A stretch of 64,000 nucleotides of DNA from Pseudarthrobacter psychrotolerans. GTDB taxonomy: Bacteria > Actinomycetota > Actinomycetes > Actinomycetales > Micrococcaceae. Where the stretch lies: NCBI RefSeq assembly GCF_009911795.1, contig NZ_CP047898.1:3782001-3846000 (forward strand). The letters are read 5' to 3'. A program made the position numbers and the translations under genes. The notes under the pieces were generated by a model that was not told the DNA's origin, did not search any database, and saw only the letters and a program-made list of their open reading frames with translations. Below, in pieces: positions 55,038 through 62,824 of this stretch; the stretch's first letter is position 1, and the number at the start of each line of letters is the position of its first letter.

Positions 55038-55865
55038 ATGTCAGCCACTGAATTTCATGTTGAGTCCCTTTTGGGGATCGCTGAGCGGCTTCGCTCGGCC
55101 GGGTGCGTCTTTGCGGAGGAGGAAGCCCAACTTCTCCTGACCGCAATGTCCGGTCCGGCCCAGATCGCTGCCGCGGTGGAGAAGCGCGTTGCCGGGTATC
55201 CACTGGAGCACATCCTCGGCTGGGCAGAGTTCTGCGGACTCCGGATTGAGCTCGCTGCCGGGGTTTTTGTCCCGCGCCGCCGCACCGGTCTCTTGGTGAA
55301 TGAGGCCGTAGCCCTGCTCTCGGCGGACCCGACGCGGGAGTGCCGGGATGGTTCGGAGCCCGCCGTCGTTGTGGACCTTTGTTGCGGGTCCGGTGCCGTG
55401 GGTGCTGCCATCGCCTCCCGGATTGCAGGCCTGGAACTCCATGCGGCGGACATTGACCCGGTCGCGGTGGACTGCGCCCGCCGGAACATTGGCCGCATGG
55501 GTGGTCAGGTCCACCGGGGCGACCTGTTCGAGGCACTCCCGCCCGCCATCAAGGGGCGGATCCGTGTGCTGGCTGTCAACGCCCCCTATGTCCCCACCGG
55601 TGCTATCGATTCCATGCCGCACGAGGCACGCGACCACGAACCGTTGTGGTCGCTCGACGGCGGCCCGGACGGACTCGACTTCCACCGCCGCGTCGCTGCC
55701 GAGGCCAACGAATGGCTGCGGCCGGGCGGGAACCTCATCATCGAAACCAGCGAGCGGCAGGCCGCCCGGACGTCGTCGATCCTGGCGAGGGCGGGCTTCG
55801 CGGTCAGAACCGTCCGCTCGGAAGAACTGGACGGCACCGTTGTAGTCGGACGGGCCCGGCCTTAG
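55038..55865 (+). CDS. PrmC-like N5-glutamine methyltransferase homologue
   Basis: This 275-residue SAM-dependent methyltransferase is of the HemK/PrmC group. It has the SAM motif VVDLCCGSGAVGAAIA, ADIDPVAVDCARRN, and NAPY in place of the usual NPPY catalytic motif (VLAVNAPYVPTGAI). The N-terminal helical domain (YPLEHILGWAEFCG) is present. The change at the second motif position makes it a paralogue of PrmC with possibly altered target. ATG 55038 follows GGAAGG. Confidence 0.82.
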   Translation: MSATEFHVESLLGIAERLRSAGCVFAEEEAQLLLTAMSGPAQIAAAVEKRVAGYPLEHILGWAEFCGLRIELAAGVFVPRRRTGLLVNEAVALLSADPTRECRDGSEPAVVVDLCCGSGAVGAAIASRIAGLELHAADIDPVAVDCARRNIGRMGGQVHRGDLFEALPPAIKGRIRVLAVNAPYVPTGAIDSMPHEARDHEPLWSLDGGPDGLDFHRRVAAEANEWLRPGGNLIIETSERQAARTSSILARAGFAVRTVRSEELDGTVVVGRARP

Positions 55866-56027
55866 TTAGGGGCGATTTTTCCTGCGGATCTCGAAGAACT
55901 TATCTGGCTTCAGAGCACCCGGCTTGGCCTTGTTGGCTTTGGACCATCGCGGAATAAGGATCGCGAACAGTGCGATCACCACGACCGCTCCAATGACGGC
56001 CATGAGGATTCCTGCTGATACGTCCAT
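55866..56027 (-). CDS. small single-helix membrane protein
   Basis: This 53-residue protein starts at ATG 56027, seven bases after AAGGAG. It has one membrane helix (AGILMAVIGAVVVIALFAIL) and a basic tail (KPDKFFEIRRKNRP). Function is unknown. It lies end to end with the methyltransferase gene. Confidence 0.55.
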   Translation of the reverse strand: MDVSAGILMAVIGAVVVIALFAILIPRWSKANKAKPGALKPDKFFEIRRKNRP

Positions 56028-56092
56028 TTTCATGCTCCTTCGGTTACGGCTGGTCCGTTGCACCGGACTGCGGATACGCGGACGATGAGTCC

Positions 56093-56686
56093 ATGAGCGG
56101 AAAGTCTATGAGCAGAACGCAAACTCCAAACCGGCGCCGGACCTGGATCATCGCGGCGGCCGTTGCGGCTGTGGGACTGGTGATTGGGCTTGTGCTGTTC
56201 AAGCCCTGGCTCCTCTTTGTGGACGTGAAGGTGGATGAACAGCTCCCCATCGTGGCCAGCGGTCCCGCGCAAGCACAACCGGTCACGCCCACACCCTTTG
56301 CACCGACTCCGACGCCGGCACCCATGCCTGCAGGCCCCGTGCAGCTCGCTGTGGGTACTCTGATCAGCCATGAACACACGACCACGGGAACTGTCCGGAT
56401 CGTCCAGCAGCCTGACGGGGTCAGGCTCCTCACGCTCGAAAACCTGGATACTTCCAATGGTCCGGATGTGCACGTTTGGTTAAGTGCCGCGCATGTGGTG
56501 GAAGGGACGGCCGGGTGGTTCACCGCCGGCTCCGCTGATTACTACGACCTCGGCCTGATCAAGGGAAACCAGGGCAATCAGGTTTACCGGATTCCCGCCG
56601 ACGTTGATCTGTCGAAGTACCCGTCGGTAGACCTGTGGTGCGTTCAGTTCAGCGTGTCGTTCGGTGCCGCCGAGCTGGTCAGCTGA
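56093..56686 (+). CDS. membrane-anchored DM13-domain protein
   Basis: This 197-residue protein has a membrane helix at about residues 18-38, a Pro/Thr-rich stalk, and a C-terminal DM13 domain (LENLDTSNGPDVHVWLS, LGLIKGNQGNQVYRIPADVDLSKY, LWCVQFSVSFGAAEL). DM13 is thought to act in extracellular redox. The single Cys in LWCVQF is the conserved residue. The role here is unknown. Confidence 0.8.
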   Translation: MSGKSMSRTQTPNRRRTWIIAAAVAAVGLVIGLVLFKPWLLFVDVKVDEQLPIVASGPAQAQPVTPTPFAPTPTPAPMPAGPVQLAVGTLISHEHTTTGTVRIVQQPDGVRLLTLENLDTSNGPDVHVWLSAAHVVEGTAGWFTAGSADYYDLGLIKGNQGNQVYRIPADVDLSKYPSVDLWCVQFSVSFGAAELVS

Positions 56687-56711
56687 GGCGGCATGTGGCC
56701 ATGAGCTGAGA

Positions 56712-56757
56712 CGTTGCTGGCCGCCGCGTCCCCCAAGGAGCGCGGCGGCCAGCAACG
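56712..56757 (+). terminator. intrinsic terminator after the DM13 gene
   Basis: Perfect 17-base arms (CGTTGCTGGCCGCCGCG and its complement) surround a 12-base loop, followed by ACCATTTTT. This is the clearest T-tailed terminator in the window. Confidence 0.9.
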
Positions 56758-56960
56758 ACCATTTTTAGCACAATTTCAACGTGGCTTCCGTGTCACACGG
56801 CGAATCCCGTGTAACGTCCCGGCAACGATCCCGGATCATTCCCGCCGGGGGTCCACGTTCGTTGCTGCGCCGGCAGCAGTGGCGCCGCCTTCGCCGGACC
56901 AGTCCTGGCCCTGGGCGTCATTAAGGGCGGGGTCCGATTCAACGTCCGATGTCCCCAGGT

Positions 56961-57353
56961 TTACCGTTTCCGGGTGCGTGCTGGGGCGGGAACGTGATCG
57001 CCAAACGCAGCAGTACCGGCCGCAGCAGTACCAGCTGCAGCGGTTCCGGAGGCACCCGCCGAAGCACCGGCGTCGGACGTTTTGGACTTGCTGTTACCCG
57101 ACGCAGCGTCGTGGTGGACGGCGGAGCTGATGACTGTGCCCGCCCGGCGCGCGGCCTCACCCAGCTGGTCCGCCACGTCGGGAGCCTTCTCCTTGATGGC
57201 CTCCGTGGCGGCACTGACTTTGTCCTGGACCGGCTTGCTGTCCCAGATGCTCGCCGCCCTGGCCTTGAGCTTGTCGTACGCTGCCCGGCCGGACCGTGAT
57301 CCCAGGACGTAACCAGCCGCGATGCCAATACCCAAAAGAAGTTTTGATTTCAT
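56961..57353 (-). CDS. YtxH-like small membrane-associated protein
   Basis: This 130-residue protein opens with a short hydrophobic helix (LLLGIGIAAGYVLGSRSGR), the YtxH-type GYxLGxRxGR pattern. Amphipathic helices and a low-complexity Ala/Gly/Thr tail follow. YtxH proteins are general-stress proteins in Bacillus. It lies just downstream of a GlsB/YeaQ-type gene, another stress-linked family. Confidence 0.7.
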   Translation of the reverse strand: MKSKLLLGIGIAAGYVLGSRSGRAAYDKLKARAASIWDSKPVQDKVSAATEAIKEKAPDVADQLGEAARRAGTVISSAVHHDAASGNSKSKTSDAGASAGASGTAAAGTAAAGTAAFGDHVPAPARTRKR

Positions 57354-57463
57354 AGTGAACTCCTGCGCGTTGAGAAGGTGTCAGTCCCCGATCCGCTTGG
57401 CCGGGGAAAGAAAACCGGCCCCGGGAGGTTGTCCCGGGACCGGTATTCATGCCGGTGACGAAG

Positions 57464-57730
57464 CTAGCTGCGGACGCTGCGCTTCGTGACCATGCCGTAA
57501 ACCAGCAGCACGATGATCGAGCCTGCGATCGCGAGTAGCCAGGTCTGCAGCGAGAAGAACTCCTGCAGGCCGGTACCGAAAATCATTCCGCCAAGCCAGC
57601 CGCCGAGGAATGCACCGACGACGCCCAGGATGAGGGTGATGATCCAGCCGCCACCCTGCTTGCCTGGAAGGATTGCCTTAGCGATGGCGCCGGCAATAAG
57701 GCCAAGAATCAAAAATGCAAAGAAACCCAT
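57464..57730 (-). CDS. GlsB/YeaQ/YmgE family membrane protein
   Basis: This 88-residue protein has three glycine-rich helices and the family pattern FLILGLIAGAIAKAILPGKQGGGW, LGGWLGGMIF. ATG 57730 follows AGGAAGAAGGAAC. Members are small stress-induced membrane proteins of unknown mechanism. It is probably co-transcribed with the YtxH-like gene. Confidence 0.85.
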   Translation of the reverse strand: MGFFAFLILGLIAGAIAKAILPGKQGGGWIITLILGVVGAFLGGWLGGMIFGTGLQEFFSLQTWLLAIAGSIIVLLVYGMVTKRSVRS

Positions 57731-57864
57731 TTTATTGTTCCTTCTTCCTACATCAGGGAGGTGCCCGGATCCTGGGCACGCTTCATCCCTCTGCCCCAAT
57801 ACTAATCATGCTTACTATCTTTTCGCCACTCTATATCCGCGCAATAAGCATGTTCGGGGCCCTC

Positions 57865-58698
57865 TCAGTGCCCTGTTGCGTCCGAATCGTTGCCGGCGCC
57901 GGGCCCCTCGTCCAGGATGGCAAGTTCCGCGAGATCCTGCCGATCCAGGGAGAAGTCGAAGATGTCCAGGTTTTCCCGCATCCGCTCGGGATTTCCCGAT
58001 TTTGGAATGACTACAAGTCCCTTCTCAATGTGCCAGCGCAGCACGAGTTGAGCCGGGGTCTTGTCGTATTTTTCGCCCAGCTGCCGAAGGAGGGGAGCGG
58101 TCAGCACGCTGGCCCCCGCCCCGCCCAGCGGGCTGTACGATTCGGTGACAATTCCGTGCCCCGCATTGAACTCCCGTTCCGCCTCGCGGGTAATCGCCGG
58201 GCTCAGCTGGATCTGGTTCACCGCCGGCACAACGTCGGTTTCGGCCAGCAGCCGTTCCAGGTGTGCCGGCTTGAAGTTGGAGACGCCGATGGACCGGACT
58301 TTGCCCTCCGCCTGCAGCCGCTCGAACGTTTTCCACGTCGAAACGAAATCATCCCGTGCAGGGAGCGGCCAGTGGATCAGCAGCAGGTCCACGTAGTCCA
58401 GCCCCAGGCGGGTCAGCGACCCCTCCAGCCCCGCCACCGCGCGGTCCTCGCCTTGGAACTGGCCGTCCAGCTTGGTGGTGACGAAGATTTCGCTTCGGTT
58501 CACCCCGCTTGCGCGGATGCCGTTCCCAACACCTTCCTCATTGCCGTATTTCACTGCCGTATCGATGTGCCGGTACCCCGCTTCCAGGGCATGTACGACG
58601 GCGGCAGTCACCTGTTCGTCGTCCAGCGGCCAGGTGCCGAGCCCCAGCTGCGGGATGCTGTGGCCGTCATTGAGCGTGATGAGCGGTGAGAGTGTCAT
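57865..58698 (-). CDS. aldo/keto reductase (2,5-diketogluconate reductase type)
   Basis: This 277-residue NADPH-dependent reductase has GYRHIDTAVKYGNEEGVG with the catalytic Asp and Tyr, the Lys in FVTTKLDG, LLIHWPLP with the His, and the cofactor segment VVIPKSGNPERMREN. ATG 58698 is the natural start. An open frame reaching back to 58980 only reflects the broken regulator gene upstream. It is one of three aldo/keto reductases within 5 kb. Confidence 0.9.
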   Translation of the reverse strand: MTLSPLITLNDGHSIPQLGLGTWPLDDEQVTAAVVHALEAGYRHIDTAVKYGNEEGVGNGIRASGVNRSEIFVTTKLDGQFQGEDRAVAGLEGSLTRLGLDYVDLLLIHWPLPARDDFVSTWKTFERLQAEGKVRSIGVSNFKPAHLERLLAETDVVPAVNQIQLSPAITREAEREFNAGHGIVTESYSPLGGAGASVLTAPLLRQLGEKYDKTPAQLVLRWHIEKGLVVIPKSGNPERMRENLDIFDFSLDRQDLAELAILDEGPGAGNDSDATGH

Positions 58699-58717
58699 TT
58701 CAACAGTCTGCCCCCAA

Positions 58718-58947
58718 TCAGGCCGTCGCGTCGTCCTCTGCCCCGGGCTCCCAGCGCAGCAGGTCCCCGGGCTGGCAGTCGAGGACATCGCACAGCGCCT
58801 CAAGCGTGGTGAAGCGCACGGCTTTGGCGCGGCCGTCTTGAGGACTGCAAGGTTGGCCGGCGTGATCCCGATCCGGTCCGCCAGTTCTCCCACGGGCATC
58901 TTTCGCCTGGCCAGCAGCACCCGGAGTACGAGCACGATCAGGGCCAC
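58718..58947 (-). CDS. small XRE-type regulator (YozG-like), frame broken
   Basis: This 76-residue helix-turn-helix protein, once repaired, reads MPVGELADRIGITPANLAVL then KNGRAKAVRFTTLEALCDVL and DCQPGDLLRW, the typical single-domain Cro/CI pattern. The two halves are in different frames. One A is missing near 58847 (AAGACGG for AAGAACGG). GTG 58947 is a plausible start, though a TTG at 58980 is possible. It lies 19 bases before the aldo/keto reductase gene. Confidence 0.7.
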
Positions 58948-59118
58948 GCCCGCGATCAACAGCGGCGCCCCGCAGATCAACAGGGGAGACCCGGGTCACG
59001 TGTGCGGACCTGCGTGCGCTCCAGCCCGGTTGCTCCGGTCCGAGGCGGGCAAGCCACGCCGCGCCACGGCATCGGCAGGCTGGCCGCCAGCAACCGGGCA
59101 GGAGCGCGCAGGCCTGCC

Positions 59119-59145
59119 GGGGGGGGGGGGGGGGGGGGGGGGGGG
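59119..59145. repeat. run of 27 G
   Basis: An unbroken 27-base G homopolymer lies in the spacer between the small XRE regulator and the NTF2-like gene. The spacer (58948-59231) holds no other clear feature. It is either a slippable tract or an assembly artefact. Confidence 0.85.
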
Positions 59146-59231
59146 CAGCCGGCCGTGGTGCATGTTGGATTTCAGGAGCACAATGCAAGGGTTAGCCGTC
59201 CCCAATATCGTCGAGGAATCAGGTCAACACC

Positions 59232-59612
59232 GTGGTTGAAGCAAACGCTAATGAGAACGTGGTCAACCGGCTGATTGAGTGCATTAACAGCCGTCACATC
59301 GAGGTCATGGACGAGCTGTTTCACGATGACGCGGTGATGCACTGGCCGCAATCCGGGGAGCTAGTGCGCGGCGCGGAAAACCGGCGGGGAATCTACAACG
59401 CCTTCCCGCAGCTGCCCACTATTACGCCACGCCGCATGCTGAGCGGCGGAAACCTGGTGGTGGCCGAAGCCCTGCTGGACTACAACGGGCCGCAGTACGA
59501 GACGGTGTTCATTTTCGAGTTCCGGGACGGCAGGATTGCCAGGGAGACGGCTTACTGGAGCGAAACCTTCGAGGCACCCGAATGGCGGGCCCAGTGGGTT
59601 GAAAACGCCTAG
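59232..59612 (+). CDS. SnoaL/NTF2-like domain protein
   Basis: This 126-residue alpha-beta barrel protein begins at GTG 59232. VVNRLIECINSRHIEVMDELFHDDAVMHWPQSGE and IFEFRDGRIARETAYWSETFEAPEWR are typical of the SnoaL/NTF2-like fold, which binds small hydrophobic ligands or catalyses cyclisation. The substrate is unknown. It converges with the epimerase-like gene, with a GC-rich inverted repeat (about 59636-59692) between them. Confidence 0.82.
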   Translation: MVEANANENVVNRLIECINSRHIEVMDELFHDDAVMHWPQSGELVRGAENRRGIYNAFPQLPTITPRRMLSGGNLVVAEALLDYNGPQYETVFIFEFRDGRIARETAYWSETFEAPEWRAQWVENA

Positions 59613-59705
59613 CACCGCGGCACCACAGGCCTTAAGGCCGCGGCGGCGCCGGAGGCTCCCCAACCGGGTTGCCGCAGGCGCCGCGGCCGCGCTGTCATCA
59701 CACCG

Positions 59706-60748
59706 TCAGTCAGCCGCCCTTCGCGCCCACCTGATCAGCCGATCACTCAGGTCCATGAACGATTGGTCCACCACCTGCAGCTCGGGTGGCTGTCGTGCCA
59801 GTCAATGATCTCCCGGGTCCCGTCCGCGAAGGGGATGGTGGCAGCAAAGCCGGGCACCAGGGCTTTGATTTTGGCGTTGTCGAAAACGACGGAGTGGGCG
59901 CGGTCGCCGAGGAGGCTTGGCCCGAGGTGGGGGCTGTGCGCGGCGCCGTGCGCGGCGATGGTTTCCGAGGGCACATGGACCAATTCGGGTTCTGCAACCC
60001 CGGCCGCCCTCGCAAACAGGCCGTAAATCTGGTTCCAGGGCAGGTACTCGTCGGAGGTAATGGTGTAGCTCTCGCCCACTGCCTGCGGCCTGCCCAGCAG
60101 TCCCACCAAGGCCTTCGCGAAGTCCCGGGCATGCGTCACCGTCCAGAGGGAGGTGCCGTCACCATGCACCATGACGGGCTGGCCGGCGCGCATCCGGTGG
60201 ATGTCTGTCCAGCCGCCCACCAGGCCCACCCTCGTGCGGTCGTAGGTATGGGAGGGGCGCACCACGGTGACGGGGAAATCGTCCGAGCGGTAAGCCTCGA
60301 ACAACAGGTCCTCGCAGGCGATCTTGTCCCGTGAGTACTGCCAGAACGGGTTTTTCAGCGGAGTGGATTCCAGGATCGGGAGGCGGGTGGGCGGCTTCTG
60401 GTAGGCCGACGCCGTGCTGATGAACACGTACTGGCCGGTCCGGCCCCGGAACAGTTCCATACTGGACCGCGCCTGGTCCGGAGTGAAGGCGATAAAGTCC
60501 GCGACGGCGTCGAACTCCCTGCCCTGCATCACCGCCCGCACAGCGTCCTGGTCGCGGATGTCCGCGTGCAGGACCTCCGCGCCATCCGGTACAGGCTTGC
60601 CGGATTGGCCGCGGTTGAGGATGGTCACCCGGTGTCCCAGTACGACGGCGCGTTCCGCCGCTGCGGCGCTGATCACCCCGGTGCCGCCCAGGAAGAGGAT
60701 GCTTCGTGGCGCCACGGTGTCGGCCTCGGGATCCAACAGATTCACCAT
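59706..60748 (-). CDS. NAD-dependent epimerase/dehydratase-like protein, frame broken near C-terminus
   Basis: This extended SDR starts at ATG 60748 and overlaps the next gene. The motif ILFLGGTGVISAAAAERAV opens it. VFISTASAYQ and YSRDKIACEDLL hold Ser and Tyr-Lys. The open frame stops at 59747 in a scrambled tail (SHPSCRWW). Adding one base near 59783 gives SHPELQVVDQSF and continues to TGA at 59706, yielding 347 residues. It resembles isoflavone-reductase/UDP-sugar epimerase types. The substrate is unknown. Confidence 0.82.
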
Positions 60749-61713
60749 GCGTAATCCTCCGGTGCCGGGCGGTGGCCTGGGAAGATGTCGTCGAGCCGCT
60801 TGAGCGCGTCGGCGTCGAGGGTGACCTCCAACGCCCGGATGCCGGCGTCGAGTTGTTCCTGCGTGCGCGGCCCCACGATCGGTGCGGTGACGGCAGGCTG
60901 GTGCAGCAGCCAGGCGAGCGCGATGTCACCGGGTTCATTCCCCAGGATGTCCGCGAAATCCTCAAACTGCTGGATCTGGTCCCGGTGCTTCGTGAGCGTT
61001 TCCGCCGCGCGCCCTTCGATGCGCCGGACGCCCATGCGTTCCTTCTTCAGGACGCCGCCCAGCAGCCCGCCCTGGAGCGGGGACCACGGGATCAGGCCCA
61101 GGCCGTACTGCTGTGCCGCGGGGATGACCTCGAGTTCCACTTCGCGGCGGAACAGGTTGTAGATGGACTGCTCGCTGACCAACCCGGTGTAGTTCCGGCG
61201 GCGGGCCGCTTCCTGTGCCTGGGCGATGTGCCAGCCGGCGAAGTTGCTGCTGCCCGAGTAGAGGATCTTGCCCTGCTGGACGGCCACTTCGATGGCCTGC
61301 CAGATCTCGTCCCAGGGTGTGTCCCTGTCGATGTGATGGAACTGGTACACATCGATGTAGTCCGTCTGCAGGCGCTTCAGGCTGGCGTCCAGGGCACGCC
61401 GGATGTTCAGCGCGGACAGCTTGGACTCGTTGGGGCGGTCGGTCATGGTGCCGTACAACTTGGTGGCCAGGACGGTCCGTTCGCGGCGCTCACCGCCCTT
61501 GGCGAACCAGCGGCCGATGATTTCCTCGGTCCAGCCTCGGTGCCCGCTGCCGCCATAGACGTTGGCTGTGTCGAAGAAGTTGATGCCGGCGTCCAGGGCC
61601 GAATCCATGATGTGGTGGGCGTCAGCCTCGTCGGTGTGAGGGCCAAAATTCATGGTGCCCAGGCACAGGCGGGAGACTTTCAGGCCGGAGCGGCCCAGGT
61701 GCGTGTACTGCAT
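60742..61713 (-). CDS. aldo/keto reductase (oxidoreductase, Tas/YajO type)
   Basis: This 323-residue enzyme has MNFGPHTDEADAHHIMDSAL, FFDTANVYGG with Asp and Tyr, LATKLYG with Lys, and YQFHHIDRDTPWDE with His. It overlaps the epimerase gene by 7 bases, so the two are probably one transcript. A substrate cannot be assigned. Confidence 0.9.
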   Translation of the reverse strand: MQYTHLGRSGLKVSRLCLGTMNFGPHTDEADAHHIMDSALDAGINFFDTANVYGGSGHRGWTEEIIGRWFAKGGERRERTVLATKLYGTMTDRPNESKLSALNIRRALDASLKRLQTDYIDVYQFHHIDRDTPWDEIWQAIEVAVQQGKILYSGSSNFAGWHIAQAQEAARRRNYTGLVSEQSIYNLFRREVELEVIPAAQQYGLGLIPWSPLQGGLLGGVLKKERMGVRRIEGRAAETLTKHRDQIQQFEDFADILGNEPGDIALAWLLHQPAVTAPIVGPRTQEQLDAGIRALEVTLDADALKRLDDIFPGHRPAPEDYAW

Positions 61714-61803
61714 GGCGAGGGATCCTTCGTTGGTGGTTGGACCTATCGGAACCCGGTGACCCGGCCTGCCGGAGTTGGTGCCGGCAGGCCCGGTCAGCGG
61801 TGG

Positions 61804-62625
61804 CTACAGCTGCGTGAAAGCGGCGACGGCGGGATCGGAACCGATGCGCGCGCCCCGCTCGAGAGCCGTGATCGACGCGAGCTCGTCGTCGGTCAGTGTC
61901 AGGGACGCGGCCGCGAAGTTTTCGCGGATACGGGACGGGTTAACCGACTTGGGAATGACGATGGTGCCCGCGGCAAGGTGCCAGGCAAGGACCACCTGGG
62001 CGGTGGTGGCGTCGTGCGCCTGCGCGACAGCGGTGACGGCGTTTCCGTTGAGGTCGCCGCCCTGGCCCAGCGGGCTGTAGGCCTCCACGGCAATCCCGAG
62101 GGCGCGGCTCTTGGCGGCAAGTTCGGCCTGCTGGTAGCTGGGGTGCAGCTCGATCTGGTTCACGGCGGGTACCACGTCCGTGGATTCGAGCAGGGTGTCC
62201 AGGTGGTCCGAGAGGAAGTTCGAGACGCCGATGGCGCGGATCTCCTTGGCGGCATACAAGTTCTCCAGCTCCTTCCATGCCTGGACATAGAGCCCCTGCG
62301 ACGGAACCGGCCAGTGGATGAGGTAGAGGTCCACGAAGTCGAGACCCAGCGCTGTGCGGGTGTCCTGGAACGCGTCCCGGGCCCGGTCCTGGTCGCCGTT
62401 GCGGAGCTTGGTGGTCACGAAGATTTCCTCGCGCGGGATGCCCGAGGCAGCGATGGCCGCGCCCACGCCTGCTTCGTTGCGGTACCCGGCGGCGGTGTCA
62501 ATGTGGCGGTAGCCGGCTGCCAGGGCATCCTCAACAATCCGCTGGGTGTCTTCCGGCGGAACCTGGAAAACGCCGAAGCCGAGCTGGGGGATGGTGACGC
62601 CGTTGTTCAGCGGGATTTCTGACAT
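61804..62625 (-). CDS. aldo/keto reductase (2,5-diketo-D-gluconate reductase type)
   Basis: This 273-residue protein is close in style to the reductase at 57865: LGFGVFQVPPEDTQRIVEDAL, GYRHIDTAAGYRNEAGVG, VTTKLRNG, LIHWPVPSQG, VIPKSVNPSRIREN. All four catalytic residues are present. It is divergent from an XRE-MmyB regulator whose family usually controls an adjacent oxidoreductase. Confidence 0.92.
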   Translation of the reverse strand: MSEIPLNNGVTIPQLGFGVFQVPPEDTQRIVEDALAAGYRHIDTAAGYRNEAGVGAAIAASGIPREEIFVTTKLRNGDQDRARDAFQDTRTALGLDFVDLYLIHWPVPSQGLYVQAWKELENLYAAKEIRAIGVSNFLSDHLDTLLESTDVVPAVNQIELHPSYQQAELAAKSRALGIAVEAYSPLGQGGDLNGNAVTAVAQAHDATTAQVVLAWHLAAGTIVIPKSVNPSRIRENFAAASLTLTDDELASITALERGARIGSDPAVAAFTQL

Positions 62626-62760
62626 GGGGGACTCCTCATAGTGCTGAAGGGGTGGTTCCCGGCGCGGGATGGCCTGCCGGAAACCGCTTTCGGGAATTGC
62701 TCCGATACGAGCCTATGTACTTTCGCGCCGATAGTCAGTCCCTGACCGTGTCCCTGTTTT

Positions 62761-62794
62761 TCCTAGGACCGGCAGTCCTACCTTCCTTGTAGGA
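62761..62794. promoter_or_regulatory. probable operator for the MmyB-type regulator
   Basis: TCCTAGGA (62761-62768) and the dyad TCCTAC-N7-GTAGGA (62776-62794, extended by GGCA/TGCC) lie 30-65 bases before the regulator start, in the divergent spacer. Confidence 0.5.
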
Positions 62795-62824
62795 AGTGCC
62801 TGCCAGGGCGTTCAGAATAGGGGC

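Noticed and set aside
59100..59205. Polyproline-containing frames through the G27 run
   Set aside because: The proline tract is simply the homopolymer in translation.
60706..62622. A 638-codon plus-strand frame opposite two aldo/keto reductases
   Set aside because: It is antisense to two intact enzymes and lacks any domain.
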